Origin: Kushneria marisflavi
GTDB taxonomy: Bacteria; Pseudomonadota; Gammaproteobacteria; Pseudomonadales; Halomonadaceae
Length of the DNA stretch: 64,000 bases
NCBI RefSeq assembly: GCF_002157205.1
Contig: NZ_CP021358.1
Location: 1,612,001 to 1,676,000, forward strand
Reading direction: 5' to 3'
The notes below the pieces were generated by a model. That model was not told the DNA's origin and ran no database searches. It worked only from the letters and a program-made list of their open reading frames with translations. The translations under genes were made by a program, and so were the position numbers. The first letter of the stretch is position 1. Each line of letters starts with the position of its first letter. Of this stretch, positions 18,024 to 28,066 are shown one piece after another.

Positions 18024-19276
18024 GAGGACGCCCCCTGACCGTTACCGTTGCGACGGGCGTTTTGCAGCTTGTTGATGGCCTCGATCGAGCCGCTGATATC
18101 AGGCAGTTCGGGACTGATATTGCGCTGTGACAGCGACTTGATCTGCTCGCGCAGACGCTGGACGTTGCTGTCGTCGGTGCGGAAGTAGGTCGTGATCAGC
18201 TTGCCGGCACGCTCAAGGCTGTCCTGATAGATCTTCTCGTTGCTGCGCATGACGCCCAGCTGGGCCTGTTCCAGCAAAAGCCGTACGTTCTGGCGCAGAT
18301 AGCCTTCCTGTGCGGGCGTGATCAAGGCTTCCAGCGGCTCGTCATGGCGACGCACCGTGACCAGATCCTTGAGCTGAGTCCCCATGCGCGAGAGCTGTTC
18401 GCGCCAGCCACCGGTAAAGAGCGAGCCGTCATCCTTCTGCGCGGCCAGCGCCTCGCTTTCCTGGGACAGCGGCAGCTCATCAACGCGATCAGCCATCGCC
18501 GAGAGCGTCAAAAACAGGCCGTTGCGGTCAACCTCGGGCAGGCTCTTCAACTCGGAGAGCTCGGAGGCGATCGCCCGGCGCACTGGCAGCTGAGCCGGGT
18601 TGTCGATCTGCTGCAGGCGCTGATCGGCGGTTTCAAGCAGCGACTGGGCGCCACTGACATCACGCTCGAGCTGCAGACGCTGGTTGGCCATGCGCAACAG
18701 GTACTCGATCTCGGCGTTTTGCCACTGGCGCTCGTCGGTCTGCTGACTGCGTGTGAGCTCTTCCATCACGCGCGACAGCGCCTGATCGTTTTCCTGCAGT
18801 TTTGACTGAAGCTGGCCAAGACGCTGGTCACGCGACTCGAGCGCGCTTGAGACCTCGCGAGAGGACTGGCTGCTGCTCTGCTGGACCTGATTGACGTCCT
18901 GGCGCAGCTGATCCATCGCGTTGCGCTGCTGATCGAACAGCCAGGCCCCAAAGCCCAAGGCAGCAAGCGACAGCAGGAGAAGAACGAGCAGAATGGGGAG
19001 CAATATCGATCGACGCCCCCCCTTTTGACGCGGGCGATGCTCGGGACGCATATCACCGGGCTCGAACGGGCGACCGCTGCTGCTAACGCCGGACTGGGAC
19101 GAGCCCGGCCCGGTCATGCTGCCGGTGCGTGCGTTTTCGCCGGTGACGGCGGCATTTTCCGCCGCCCCGTCGGTTCCGGTGCCTGTCGCGGCGCCATGGG
19201 TCGATGCATCGCCAGTAGACGCACTGCCGGAAGATGCATTGCTGCGATCGTCGTTATCGTTTTCCTGCTTGCTCAT
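18020..19276 (-). CDS. hemX: HemX family membrane protein
   Basis: A 418-aa protein with a low-complexity, Ser/Thr/Gly-rich and acidic N-terminal cytoplasmic tail (residues 1-85), one membrane helix (SILLPILLVLLLLSLAALGF), then a coiled coil rich in Gln/Ser/Arg and a helical domain. This is the HemX layout. Older databases label it uroporphyrinogen-III C-methyltransferase, but no SAM-binding methyltransferase motifs are visible, so I do not assign that activity. Lies between hemD and hemY and overlaps hemY by four bases. Confidence 0.92.
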   Translation of the reverse strand: MSKQENDNDDRSNASSGSASTGDASTHGAATGTGTDGAAENAAVTGENARTGSMTGPGSSQSGVSSSGRPFEPGDMRPEHRPRQKGGRRSILLPILLVLLLLSLAALGFGAWLFDQQRNAMDQLRQDVNQVQQSSSQSSREVSSALESRDQRLGQLQSKLQENDQALSRVMEELTRSQQTDERQWQNAEIEYLLRMANQRLQLERDVSGAQSLLETADQRLQQIDNPAQLPVRRAIASELSELKSLPEVDRNGLFLTLSAMADRVDELPLSQESEALAAQKDDGSLFTGGWREQLSRMGTQLKDLVTVRRHDEPLEALITPAQEGYLRQNVRLLLEQAQLGVMRSNEKIYQDSLERAGKLITTYFRTDDSNVQRLREQIKSLSQRNISPELPDISGSIEAINKLQNARRNGNGQGASS

Positions 19277-19293
19277 TTATCGCTGCCCTTTTT

Positions 19294-20094
19294 TTAATCG
19301 GGTATGCCCGGCGCCTGCTGCCAGGCCATGGCCGAGGTCTCTGCCAATGTCTGCGGCGTGGCATCGCCGGCAATGAAAACACATTCGAAGTGATCCCTGC
19401 CTGCCATTGTAGCCAATCGCTGGCTGGAAACGACCAGCGGTCGCTTCCGGGTCACCGGGGTACACCAGTGATCAAGGTACTCAAGCTGCTCCTGGCTGGT
19501 CACGACCAACACTGCAAAATCGCCCCGCGCCAGCCGGTCACGCATGTCTTCACCGGGTGGCTGTAGCCGTCGCTCATAGAGTGACAGCCGCGATACTTCG
19601 GCGCCACGTTCAAAAAGCGTATGTTCAATCAGCTCACGCCCGCCTTCTCCCGAGACCAGCGCGATGCGCTCCCCCGCAATGGCCTGAAGACCCGGCATGT
19701 CGAGCAGCGCTTCGCTGGCACTGCCCGTGCCCGGTCCGGGGGCGCTGACCTCCACGCCCAGCCCGGCCCTCAGCACTTCGGCGGTACTCACGCCGGTGGC
19801 ATGGAAGTCGATGCCGGCAGGCAGCTGCGGCCAGCGTGCCTCAATGGCCTCAATCAGACAGGCTGCGGCAAACGGACTGGTGCAGATCACATGACGGAAG
19901 TTATCCAGATCATACAGCAGCGTGCGCGTCTGTGGGTCCGGCTCTCGTGCGACCAGGGTCATGATGTCCAGAGACCGGGGCATCAGCCCCACCTCTTCGA
20001 GCGCCTGCTCCAGCGCCTGCGCGCGGGCGCCGGGGCGCGCAATCAGGGCTGTCGCTGTATGACGCGTGCCATGGCTCGAACACGAAGAAGACAT
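19294..20094 (-). CDS. hemD: Uroporphyrinogen-III synthase
   Basis: HemD (266 aa) closes hydroxymethylbilane to uroporphyrinogen III with D-ring inversion. The protein is divergent, as HemD usually is, but has the two-domain pattern: ALIARPGARAQALEQALEE at the N-terminus, CTSPFAAACLIEAI near residue 95 and VVTSQEQLEYLDHW near residue 205. It begins nine bases after the hemC stop. Position between hemC and hemX makes the assignment secure. Confidence 0.92.
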   Translation of the reverse strand: MSSSCSSHGTRHTATALIARPGARAQALEQALEEVGLMPRSLDIMTLVAREPDPQTRTLLYDLDNFRHVICTSPFAAACLIEAIEARWPQLPAGIDFHATGVSTAEVLRAGLGVEVSAPGPGTGSASEALLDMPGLQAIAGERIALVSGEGGRELIEHTLFERGAEVSRLSLYERRLQPPGEDMRDRLARGDFAVLVVTSQEQLEYLDHWCTPVTRKRPLVVSSQRLATMAGRDHFECVFIAGDATPQTLAETSAMAWQQAPGIPD

Positions 20095-20103
20095 CCCGGA
20101 TCC

Positions 20104-21057
20104 TCAGCGCGGCGGGCGCTCATCGGCATAAACGGCATCAAGAATGGCGCCGGCACCGCGGGTGAGCAGCTCTTCGGCCACCTGAATGCCCAAAGTTTCC
20201 GGGTCATCGGCCGGCCCGCGTGACTCGGCATGAATGACCTGAGAGCCATCGGGCGCACCGACCAGAGCACGCAGCCACAGCGTCTGATCATTGTCTTCCA
20301 GCACCGCATAACCGCCGATGGGCACCTGACAGCCGCCTTCAAGACGGGTATTCATGGCCCGTTCGGCCCGTACCCGCAGGCTGGAGGGTTGATCGATCAA
20401 TGGTGCAATCAGCGCTCGCAGGGCTTCATCATCACTGCGACATTCGATGCCCAGCGCGCCCTGACCGCAGGCCGGCAGCATGACTTCCGGGACCAGCCGC
20501 TCGGCGATGCGCATGTCCAGATTGAGTCGCTCAAGCCCTGATGTCGCCAGCACGATCGCGTCAAACTCGCCGGCATCCAGCTTGCCCAGCCGCGTCTGTA
20601 CATTGCCACGCAGGCTGAGCACTTCCAGATCGGGCCGGGCCGCACGAATCTGCAGGGCACGACGCAGGCTTGAGGTGCCGATACGCGCCCCCTGTGGCAG
20701 CGCATCGAAATTCGGATAATCGTTGGAGACAAAGGCATCGGTGGGCGCGCCGCGATCCAGAATGGCATGCAGACCCAGCCCTTCGGGAAAGCTCATCGGC
20801 ACGTCCTTCATGGAGTGCACGGCGATATCGGCAAGGCCTGCCAGCATCGCCTCCTCGAGCTCCTTGACGAACAGACCCTTGCCGCCGATCTTGGCCAGCG
20901 GCGTATCCAGAATGCGATCCCCGCGCGTGGACATGCCCACAAGCTCGACCTCAAGCCCGGGGTGCAGGGCCTCAAGACGAGACTTGACGTGTTCCGCCTG
21001 CCACAGGGCGAGCTGACTCTTGCGGGTGGCAATTCTGATCGTGGCTCTGTCGGACAC
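20104..21057 (-). CDS. hemC: Hydroxymethylbilane synthase (porphobilinogen deaminase)
   Basis: Polymerises four porphobilinogen molecules to hydroxymethylbilane. The sequence begins [18 protein letters not shown] and carries [22 protein letters not shown], and the dipyrromethane cofactor cysteine in [10 protein letters not shown] chose the GTG at 21057 (317 aa) because AGGAG lies five bases upstream and the length matches the family; an ATG 36 bases earlier would add a hydrophobic stretch not found in HemC. First gene of hemCDXY, divergent from argH. Confidence 0.96.
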   Translation of the reverse strand: MSDRATIRIATRKSQLALWQAEHVKSRLEALHPGLEVELVGMSTRGDRILDTPLAKIGGKGLFVKELEEAMLAGLADIAVHSMKDVPMSFPEGLGLHAILDRGAPTDAFVSNDYPNFDALPQGARIGTSSLRRALQIRAARPDLEVLSLRGNVQTRLGKLDAGEFDAIVLATSGLERLNLDMRIAERLVPEVMLPACGQGALGIECRSDDEALRALIAPLIDQPSSLRVRAERAMNTRLEGGCQVPIGGYAVLEDNDQTLWLRALVGAPDGSQVIHAESRGPADDPETLGIQVAEELLTRGAGAILDAVYADERPPR

Positions 21058-21154
21058 GAGCACTCCTGATAGCGGCCAAAACGAGAAGTGCATGATAAAG
21101 CAGTGGCGCCCGGCAAAAAACAGTCATTGCAGCCATCAGGGGGCGTGTCGCGTG

Positions 21155-21218
21155 CCGACAGGCCATCGACTTCTTGTTACACTGACGCGCCCATGGAGGC
21201 GGTAACGTACCGGCCTCC
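21155..21218 (+). promoter_or_regulatory. Candidate argH promoter and leader hairpin
   Basis: CCGACA (21155-21160), a 17-bp spacer and TACACT (21178-21183) form a moderate sigma70 promoter reading toward argH. The leader then has a hairpin at 21195-21218 with arms GGAGGCGGTA and TACCGGCCTCC (one bulged base, ACG loop). No T-run follows, so it is not an evident terminator. Confidence 0.4.
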
Positions 21219-21253
21219 CGGTCCCGACCCTTTCGATGCAGGATCGCCAGCAG

Positions 21254-22681
21254 ATGACGCAAACCACCAATCAATCCTGGGGCGGTCGCTTCAGCGAGCC
21301 CACCGATGCCTTCGTGGCGGCCTTTACCGCTTCCATCGGCTTCGACCAGCGCCTTTATCATCACGACATCCGCGGCTCGATTGCCCATGCCACCATGCTG
21401 GCACGTGTGGGCGTGCTGACCGATGACGAGCGTGACGCCATCGTGGACGGTCTCACACAGATCGAGGCCGAGATTGAGCGCGGCGAGATCGAGTGGTCCG
21501 TGGCGCTTGAAGACATCCACATGAACATCGAGGCGCGCCTGACCGACCGCATCGGCATTGTCGGCAAGAAGCTCCATACCGGGCGCTCGCGCAACGACCA
21601 GATCGCTACCGACATCCGTTTGTATCTGCGTGACGGTATCGACGCCGTGGCCGGAGAGCTCTCGCGTCTGCGCCAGGGCCTGATCGAGCTGGCCGAGCGT
21701 GAAGCCGACACCATCATGCCGGGCTTTACCCATCTGCAAAGCGCCCAGCCCGTCACCTTTGGCCACCATCTGCTGGCCTGGCAGGAGATGATCGCCCGCG
21801 ATCAGGAGCGCCTGCTCGACGCTCGCAAGCGAGTCAATATCATGCCGCTGGGTGCTGCGGCGCTGGCCGGCACGACCTACCCGATCGACCGTCACGTCAC
21901 GGCTGAACTGCTGGGTTTTGAGCGCCCGGCGGAAAACTCGCTGGATGCGGTCAGCGATCGCGACTTCGCCATCGAGTTCACGGCGTTTGCCAGTCTTTTG
22001 ATGATGCACCTGTCGCGCATGAGCGAAGAGCTGGTGCTCTGGACCAGCGCCCAGTTTGATTTCATCGACCTGCCTGATCGCTTCTGCACTGGCTCCTCGA
22101 TCATGCCACAGAAGAAAAACCCCGATGTGCCCGAACTGGTACGCGGCAAGACCGGGCGCGTCTACGGCCACATGATGAGCCTTCTGACTCTGATGAAGTC
22201 CCAGCCGCTGGCCTACAACAAGGACAATCAGGAAGACAAGGAGCCGCTGTTTGACACCCTCGACACCGTGCTTGGCTCCCTGCGCGCCTTCGGCGACATG
22301 ATTCCGGCGGTGCGGGCCAAAAGCGACAACATGTATGCCGCCGCCAAACGCGGTTTTGCCACCGCAACAGACCTTGCCGACTATCTGGTCCGTCAGGGCG
22401 TGGCCTTCCGTGATGCCCACGAAATCGTTGGCAAGGCGGTAGCCTTCGGTATCGAAGAAGGTCGTGACCTTTCCGAAATGACGCTTGAAGAGCTCAAGCG
22501 CTTCTCCAGTTACATCAACGACGACATCTTTGACTATCTGACGCTGGAAGGCTCGGTCGCCGCCCGCAATCACATCGGGGGTACGGCCCCCGATCAGGTG
22601 CGCGCCGCGGCCCAACGCGCCCGCGAAGCGCTGACAAGGCTTCCGGCCCATGCCCTTGATCAGAAGGATGGTGCGCAATGA
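21254..22681 (+). CDS. argH: Argininosuccinate lyase
   Basis: Cleaves argininosuccinate to arginine and fumarate, the last step of arginine synthesis; a cytoplasmic tetramer of the fumarase/aspartase superfamily. The superfamily signature [12 protein letters not shown] is present, as are the N-terminal [14 protein letters not shown] and [13 protein letters not shown] active-site loops. I chose ATG 21254 (475 aa), which puts the SWGGRF start where the family has it and has AGGA ten bases upstream. A further in-frame ATG lies at 21236. Its last four bases overlap lptM. Confidence 0.97.
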   Translation: MTQTTNQSWGGRFSEPTDAFVAAFTASIGFDQRLYHHDIRGSIAHATMLARVGVLTDDERDAIVDGLTQIEAEIERGEIEWSVALEDIHMNIEARLTDRIGIVGKKLHTGRSRNDQIATDIRLYLRDGIDAVAGELSRLRQGLIELAEREADTIMPGFTHLQSAQPVTFGHHLLAWQEMIARDQERLLDARKRVNIMPLGAAALAGTTYPIDRHVTAELLGFERPAENSLDAVSDRDFAIEFTAFASLLMMHLSRMSEELVLWTSAQFDFIDLPDRFCTGSSIMPQKKNPDVPELVRGKTGRVYGHMMSLLTLMKSQPLAYNKDNQEDKEPLFDTLDTVLGSLRAFGDMIPAVRAKSDNMYAAAKRGFATATDLADYLVRQGVAFRDAHEIVGKAVAFGIEEGRDLSEMTLEELKRFSSYINDDIFDYLTLEGSVAARNHIGGTAPDQVRAAAQRAREALTRLPAHALDQKDGAQ

Positions 22682-23010
22682 ACCGCCTGATACTGGCCAT
22701 GATGACCACTCTGGTGCTGGCCGGCTGCGGCCAGACCGGCCCTCTCTATATGCCTGACAACCAGCAGGCCCGTGACCGCTACGACCCGCAGGGCGATTAC
22801 CAATCAGGCGACGCCCAGGCAGACAGTGCGAAGCAGGACAGCGCCCGTCAGGATGATGCACAACAGGGTGACGATGCCGAGCACCAGAGCGCCATCAGCG
22901 TGCCCGAAGGCGACAGCAGCCCTGCCACCACTACGGCCGGCACGGTAGGCGGTGCCGCCTCAACCGGTGCGCCCGCTTCACCGGCCGCTGCCGGTCAGGG
23001 GGGCACATGA
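22678..23010 (+). CDS. lptM: LptM-like small lipoprotein with extended acidic tail
   Basis: A 110-aa lipoprotein: signal peptide with lipobox LAGC (residues 14-17) and the family start [11 protein letters not shown]. LptM (formerly YifL) is a small outer-membrane lipoprotein that helps mature the LptD LPS translocon; it always sits just before lysA. Here the family core of about 25 residues is followed by a long low-complexity tail rich in Asp, Gln, Ser, Ala and Thr. Most relatives are shorter. The gene overlaps argH and lysA by four bases each. Confidence 0.88.
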   Translation: MNRLILAMMTTLVLAGCGQTGPLYMPDNQQARDRYDPQGDYQSGDAQADSAKQDSARQDDAQQGDDAEHQSAISVPEGDSSPATTTAGTVGGAASTGAPASPAAAGQGGT

Positions 23011-24293
23011 GCACGCATTTTGTCTGGCACGATGAGCAGCTTCACGTCGAGCAGCTGCCGCTTTCAAGCGTGGCCGAACACTTTGGCACGCCCTGCTATG
23101 TCTATTCAGCCGCGGCCTTTCGCCAGCACTTTCTGGATTACGCCCGACCGCTTGAGGGCACGCGTCATCTGATCTGCTATGCCCTCAAGACCAACTCGAA
23201 TCTGGCCATTCTCAACCTGCTGGCCCGTCTGGGCGCAGGTTTTGACATCGTCTCGCTCGGCGAGCTCGAGCGTGTACTGGCCGCCGGCGGCGACCCGGGT
23301 CGGGTGGTCTTTTCCGGCGTGGGCAAGCGTGAGGACGAAATGGTTCGAGCGCTGGAGGTAGGCATCAAGTGCTTCAACGTGGAGTCCGAAGCCGAGCTTG
23401 AACGCCTCAACGAGGTAGCCGGCCGTTGCGATCAGGTGGCCGCGATCTCCATCCGGGTCAATCCGGATGTCGATGCCCGCACGCATCCCTATATCTCCAC
23501 CGGGCTCAAGGACAACAAGTTCGGTATCGCCATTGCCGATGCCGAGCGCGTCTATCAGCGCGCCGCCGAGCTGCCCCACGTGAGCCCGGTGGGCATCGAT
23601 TGCCATATCGGCTCGCAGCTCACCGAGCTCTCGCCCTTTCTGGATGCACTGGATCGACTGCTCACCCTGTATGACCGTCTGGCGGAGCAGGACATCCACA
23701 TCAAGCATCTGGATCTGGGTGGCGGACTGGGCGTGGATTACGCCGGCGAAATCCCACCGCCGGTGGCGGACTATATCGCCGCCCTGCGTCAGCGCATCGG
23801 GAATCGCGACGTCGAGCTCATCTTCGAGCCCGGCCGCTCGATTGCCGCCAATGCCGGCGTTTTGCTGACCCGGATCGAATACCTGAAGCCGGGCGAGGCG
23901 AAAAACTTTGCCATCGTCGATGCCGCCATGAATGACCTGATCCGGCCGACGCTCTATCAGGCCTGGCAGAACATTACCCGGGTGGATCAGCGCCAGACGC
24001 ACGATACCAGGCACTGGGACATCGTGGGACCGGTCTGCGAATCCGGCGACTATCTGGGCAAGGACCGCGAGCTGGCCATTGCCCAGGGCGACCTTCTGGC
24101 CGTGCACTCCGCCGGTGCCTATGGCTTTGTGATGGCCTCGAACTACAACACCCGGTCACGTCCGCCGGAAGTCATGGTGGTGGGTGATCAGATGCACCTG
24201 GTACGCGAGCGCGAACCGCTGGCCACGCTATGGGCCGGTGAAGCGCTGCTGCCGGAGGCGGCCATCGCGCCGCAGGGACGTCACGCTTCATGA
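23007..24293 (+). CDS. lysA: Diaminopimelate decarboxylase
   Basis: PLP enzyme (428 aa) converting meso-diaminopimelate to lysine. The PLP lysine is in CYALKTNSN (K61); [12 protein letters not shown] and [11 protein letters not shown] bind phosphate, and [11 protein letters not shown] carries the active-site cysteine of the partner subunit. It overlaps lptM upstream and dapF downstream by four bases each, so lysine and cell-wall precursor synthesis are translationally linked here. Confidence 0.97.
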   Translation: MSTHFVWHDEQLHVEQLPLSSVAEHFGTPCYVYSAAAFRQHFLDYARPLEGTRHLICYALKTNSNLAILNLLARLGAGFDIVSLGELERVLAAGGDPGRVVFSGVGKREDEMVRALEVGIKCFNVESEAELERLNEVAGRCDQVAAISIRVNPDVDARTHPYISTGLKDNKFGIAIADAERVYQRAAELPHVSPVGIDCHIGSQLTELSPFLDALDRLLTLYDRLAEQDIHIKHLDLGGGLGVDYAGEIPPPVADYIAALRQRIGNRDVELIFEPGRSIAANAGVLLTRIEYLKPGEAKNFAIVDAAMNDLIRPTLYQAWQNITRVDQRQTHDTRHWDIVGPVCESGDYLGKDRELAIAQGDLLAVHSAGAYGFVMASNYNTRSRPPEVMVVGDQMHLVREREPLATLWAGEALLPEAAIAPQGRHAS

Positions 24294-25120
24294 TGCTGCA
24301 CTTCACCAAGATGCACGGGCTGGGCAATGACTTCATGGTGGTCGACCTGGTCACCCAGCGTGCGCGACTGGACAGCGAGCGCATCCGCACCCTGGCCGAT
24401 CGTCGCTTTGGCATCGGCTTCGACCAGCTTTTGCTGGTCGAGCCACCGTCACGCCCGGACATGGACTTTCGCTATCGCATCTTCAATGCCGACGGCAGCG
24501 AAGTGGAAAACTGCGGCAACGGCGCTCGCTGTTTCGCTCGCTTCGTGCTGGATCAAAGGCTCACCGCCCGACGCGAGATTGCCGTTCAGACGGCCGGCGG
24601 AAATCTGCTGCTGAAGGTGGCCGAGGACGGCCGGGTCCGCGTCGACATGGGTGCTCCCCGCTTCAACCCGGGGGACATCCCGCTGACGGCCGACGGCGAA
24701 AGCCACGCCTACACGCTGGACGTCGATGGCGAAACGGTCACCATGGATGCCCTGTCGATGGGCAACCCTCACGCCGTCATTGATGTAGAAAGTGTCGATC
24801 ACGCCCCCGTGACCACCCTTGGGCCGCGCGTCGAGACGCATCCGTGTTTTCCAAGGCGCGTCAACGTGGGCTTCATGGAAGTCGTGTCGCGTCAGCACGT
24901 GCGGCTGCGCGTGTTCGAGCGGGGCGTGGGCGAGACCCTGGCCTGCGGCACCGGCGCCTGCGCCGCCGTGGTCAGCGGTATCCGACGCGGCCTGCTGGAT
25001 CAGCACGTTGACGTGACCCTGCCCGGTGGCACTTTGAGTATTGAATGGGCCGGTCCCGGGCAGTCGGTCATCATGACCGGTCCGGCCGAGCGCGTTTTTG
25101 ACGGCCGTATCGTGATATAG
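24290..25120 (+). CDS. dapF: Diaminopimelate epimerase
   Basis: Converts LL- to meso-diaminopimelate (276 aa) for peptidoglycan and lysine. Two catalytic cysteines are visible: ENCGNGARC (C75) and ACGTGACAA near residue 220. The start [12 protein letters not shown] is characteristic. It overlaps lysA and is followed after 22 bp by the DUF484 gene. Confidence 0.97.
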   Translation: MMLHFTKMHGLGNDFMVVDLVTQRARLDSERIRTLADRRFGIGFDQLLLVEPPSRPDMDFRYRIFNADGSEVENCGNGARCFARFVLDQRLTARREIAVQTAGGNLLLKVAEDGRVRVDMGAPRFNPGDIPLTADGESHAYTLDVDGETVTMDALSMGNPHAVIDVESVDHAPVTTLGPRVETHPCFPRRVNVGFMEVVSRQHVRLRVFERGVGETLACGTGACAAVVSGIRRGLLDQHVDVTLPGGTLSIEWAGPGQSVIMTGPAERVFDGRIVI

Positions 25121-25142
25121 CCCAGCCCTTTCGGGAGATGAC

Positions 25143-25841
25143 ATGACCGATGACAGCACTGCCTCAGACCGACCGTGCTCCGAGACGCTTGATGCCGATC
25201 AGGTCAGCGACTGGCTTTCACGCCACCCCGACTTTTTCGAAGGACGCGAGGCGCTGCTGGCCTCGCTGCATATCGCTCACCCCCAGACCGGCGGCGCCGT
25301 GTCGCTGGTCGAGCGGCTGATCGCGACCCTGCGCGCCCGCACCGAGCGGGCCGAAGGACAATATCAGGCGCTGTTGAACGCGGCGCGACACCATGACCAG
25401 CAGGCCTGCGCCATGCGCGCGCTGACCCTGGCGCTTTTGCAGGCCGAGAGCAGCGATGCGCTGGCACAGACGCTGACGGCCGAACTTGGCGAGCGTTTTG
25501 GCGTGGCGCATCTGGCGCTGTGGCGACAGCTCTCAAGCGGTGAATGGCCGCAGCCGCCGACCCATGCGCTCGATGACGAGACCGACCAATGGCTGTCATC
25601 CACCCTCGACAGTGCCTGCGAGGTCCTGACACTGGATCGCACCATGGCCGAGCGTCTGCTGCCCAGCACCTCCCTGAGCGAGGGACGCTGCGCCGTGGTC
25701 CGGCTGGCGCTGGGCGAACGGCACGGCTATCTGGTTCTGGCCCATGCTGACCATGCAGGCCTGCCCTGGGTGATGGCACCCGACAACATGACCTGGCTGG
25801 GCGAGGTCACCTCACGCCTTCTATTGCGTTATTCGTCATGA
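25143..25841 (+). CDS. DUF484 family protein
   Basis: A 232-aa soluble protein matching DUF484, almost always found between dapF and xerC in gammaproteobacteria. The N-terminus VSDWLSRHPDFFEGREALLASLHIAHPQ is diagnostic; a helical linker (SLVERLIATLRARTERAE) leads into a GAF-like domain. No enzyme motifs are seen and its role is unknown. The stop overlaps the xerC start by four bases. Confidence 0.93.
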   Translation: MTDDSTASDRPCSETLDADQVSDWLSRHPDFFEGREALLASLHIAHPQTGGAVSLVERLIATLRARTERAEGQYQALLNAARHHDQQACAMRALTLALLQAESSDALAQTLTAELGERFGVAHLALWRQLSSGEWPQPPTHALDDETDQWLSSTLDSACEVLTLDRTMAERLLPSTSLSEGRCAVVRLALGERHGYLVLAHADHAGLPWVMAPDNMTWLGEVTSRLLLRYSS

Positions 25842-26800
25842 GTGCGCTGGAGCCGCTGGTCGAGAGTTTTATCGAGCGCCTGCGCCATCGGCACAGCCCG
25901 GCCACGGTCGATGCCTATCGCCGTGATCTGGCGGCACTGACAGCGTTCATGGTGCGTGAGGAGATTCCCTCGTGGGACGTCCTCGACATCCACCACCTGC
26001 GTCGTTTTCTGGGACGTGAACGCACCCGCGGTCTGGCCGCGCGCAGTCTGGCGCGACGACAGGCCGCCATTCGCCGTTTCTGCGACCTGCTGATCGAGCA
26101 GGGGCTTTTGAGCCACAACCCGGCCCGGCTGCTGGACACACCCAAAATGCCACGACATCTGCCGCGCCCGGTCGATGTCGATGTGCTCGGGCAGTTTCTG
26201 GATACGCCGCATGACGGCTCGCCGTTGTCACTGCGCGATCAGGCCATGCTGGAGCTTTGCTATTCCAGCGGCCTGCGACTGGCGGAACTGGCCGGCATCG
26301 ATCTCATGGATATCGATACCCAGCGCGCCCGGGTCCGCGGCAAGGGCGACAAGCCACGCCAGGTGCCGATCGGGCGTCGGGCCGCAGCGGCACTGGCCGA
26401 GTGGCTCAAGATACGAGGCATGCTGGCAGGCCCTCACGAGCCGGCACTGTTTGTCGGCACCCGCGGTCAGCGTCTGGGGCATCGCGCCATTCAGCTTCGC
26501 ATGGCCCATATTGGACGCGAACGCGGGCTGCCGGAGCATCTACACCCGCACCGCCTGCGCCACAGTTTTGCCAGCCATCTGCTGGAATCCAGCCAGGACC
26601 TGCGCGCCGTACAGGAGCTATTGGGCCATGCCCATCTCTCCACCACCCAGGTCTACACTCGCCTGGACTGGCAGCATCTGGCCGATACCTTTGATCGCGC
26701 CCATCCGCGGGCGCATCGAAAATCCGGTGCCGATCAGTCTCCTTCTTCCCGCGAAGACTCTTCCTTCAGGACTTCAGACCATCAGGACAAGCGCCCATGA
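25838..26800 (+). CDS. xerC: Tyrosine recombinase XerC
   Basis: With XerD, XerC resolves chromosome dimers at dif. The protein (320 aa) has a SAM-like N-terminal core-binding domain and a C-terminal catalytic domain with the RHRHY set: R in SGLRLAELAG, HPHRLRHSFASHLLE, LGHAHLSTTQ and Y in VYTRLD. The final 30 residues form a basic/acidic extension (HRKSGADQSPSSREDSS) beyond the usual end. It lies in the classical dapF-DUF484-xerC context and overlaps both neighbours by four bases. Confidence 0.96.
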   Translation: MSALEPLVESFIERLRHRHSPATVDAYRRDLAALTAFMVREEIPSWDVLDIHHLRRFLGRERTRGLAARSLARRQAAIRRFCDLLIEQGLLSHNPARLLDTPKMPRHLPRPVDVDVLGQFLDTPHDGSPLSLRDQAMLELCYSSGLRLAELAGIDLMDIDTQRARVRGKGDKPRQVPIGRRAAAALAEWLKIRGMLAGPHEPALFVGTRGQRLGHRAIQLRMAHIGRERGLPEHLHPHRLRHSFASHLLESSQDLRAVQELLGHAHLSTTQVYTRLDWQHLADTFDRAHPRAHRKSGADQSPSSREDSSFRTSDHQDKRP

Positions 26801-27498
26801 TCAAGGCCATCACTTTCGATCTCGACGACACCTTCTGGGATAACGGCCCGGTGATGGCCGCAACCGAGCCCGGCCACTATCAATGGCTCGATGCGCAGAT
26901 CGGCCATGCCGCGCGCTTCCCGCTGGAGGAATATCAGCGCCGACGCATGGCACTGGCAGAGCAGCATCCGCTGTATCGGGGCGATTTTACCTGGCTTCGC
27001 CGCAAGGCCCTGACCGGCATGCTGCTCGATTTCGGTCTGGCCGAGAACGAGGCACGCCGCTGGGCCGATGACACCATCGAACACATGCTGACGCTACGCC
27101 ACGATGTCGCCATCTTCGAAGAGGTGCCCGCCATGCTGGAGAGGCTGCGCAGTCACGGTATTCGGCTGGGCGCGATCACCAACGGCAATGTGGATCTGGA
27201 GCGACTGGTCATTGCCGAACACTTTGATGTGATCATCAAGGCCGGTGAAGCGCTGGCGCCCAAACCCGATGCGCGTTGCTTTCTGTCCGCCATGGCACGC
27301 CTTGGCGTGCAGTCCCCGCGCGAAGCGGTGCATGTGGGAGATTCCTGGGCCGAGGATGCCCTGCCGGCTCAGCGCCTTGGCATGCATGTGGCCTGGATCG
27401 ATGCCAAAAATACGGGACTGCCGGATCATGCACCCCGCGGCATTCATCGCCTGAGCCATATTCGAGAGCTGGAAACGATGCTGGCCGGGCTTGAATAG
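26797..27498 (+). CDS. HAD-superfamily hydrolase (YigB-like)
   Basis: A 233-aa haloacid-dehalogenase-fold phosphatase. Motif I is FDLDDTFWD (nucleophile D8, D10), motif II is ITNGN, motif III is KPDARCF and motif IV is VHVGDSWAEDALPA, all intact. E. coli YigB, in the same place after xerC, dephosphorylates FMN and sugar phosphates; that activity is a reasonable guess. It is the last gene of the operon and is followed by a terminator. Confidence 0.92.
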   Translation: MIKAITFDLDDTFWDNGPVMAATEPGHYQWLDAQIGHAARFPLEEYQRRRMALAEQHPLYRGDFTWLRRKALTGMLLDFGLAENEARRWADDTIEHMLTLRHDVAIFEEVPAMLERLRSHGIRLGAITNGNVDLERLVIAEHFDVIIKAGEALAPKPDARCFLSAMARLGVQSPREAVHVGDSWAEDALPAQRLGMHVAWIDAKNTGLPDHAPRGIHRLSHIRELETMLAGLE

Positions 27499-27559
27499 TC
27501 CACGAAGGTCATGGATGACCACAGGATGACTGAAAAATTCAGTTACCTTTTAAAACACT

Positions 27560-27598
27560 CGCCTATTATTAGGACATGAAATAATAAGCGCGTTTTTT
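27560..27598 (+). terminator. Terminator after the argH-xerC-HAD operon; contents of the 27499-27700 gap
   Basis: CGCCTATTATT and AATAATAAGCG form an 11-bp stem with one mismatch and a nine-base loop, followed by six T (27593-27598). A smaller ACTGAA/TTCAGT hairpin sits 20 bp earlier. An 8-bp hairpin (CGAGGCAT / ATGCCTCG, 27610-27631) lies farther on, before the small ORF at 27701. Nothing else is seen in the gap. Confidence 0.65.
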
Positions 27599-27700
27599 AC
27601 AGCGGTTCACGAGGCATCAAGACATGCCTCGATTAACAATAATGACTGCCTGACGCGGGTGTTCATCCTTTTTCACCGACCCTGATAGGCTCTTTGGATC

Positions 27701-28030
27701 ATGCGTCCTCTCGATATACTCAGCATCACGCTGGTGCTTTGTGCCATGGCTCTGGTCATGGTCCTGCCCATGTCGAACAACGAGGCGACACTGTCGAGTG
27801 ACACGAGCCTGACCTCGAGATCGACGCTGCACTATCCTGGCCAGCAGAGACAGGAGGCCGCCCTGTTGCAGCTTGATGGCCACCAGGGGCAGTCACAGCC
27901 AATGCTGTTTGACCTGGATCAGGCAGAGCAGAAGGACATGCCGACCAGCGGTTCACTGTTCGGCCCGCAAACCCCGGCGCCCTCGATGAGCATGCGCTAC
28001 CCCAACAGCCGCCAGATCTACAGCTTCTAG
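27701..28030 (+). CDS. Hypothetical small membrane-anchored protein
   Basis: A 109-aa frame I do not recognise. Residues 5-24 form one hydrophobic helix (DILSITLVLCAMALVMVLPM). The remainder is polar and Gln/Ser-rich with no cysteine motif or repeats, ending NSRQIYSF. It could be an inner-membrane anchor with a disordered periplasmic tail. It follows a terminator and lies convergent to engB. Weak ribosome site (TAGG/TTGGAT). Coding status is likely but not certain. Confidence 0.5.
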   Translation: MRPLDILSITLVLCAMALVMVLPMSNNEATLSSDTSLTSRSTLHYPGQQRQEAALLQLDGHQGQSQPMLFDLDQAEQKDMPTSGSLFGPQTPAPSMSMRYPNSRQIYSF

Positions 28031-28066
28031 CCCACCGCCCCTGTACAGGCAGTGCCTTTTCAGGCG

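Noticed and set aside
18020..19276. Uroporphyrinogen-III C-methyltransferase activity for HemX
   Set aside because: The label is common in databases, but no SAM methyltransferase motifs exist; the protein is a membrane-anchored coiled-coil protein.
20972..22861. Long minus-strand open frame opposite argH
   Set aside because: Composition is that of a shadow frame; argH on the plus strand carries complete family motifs.
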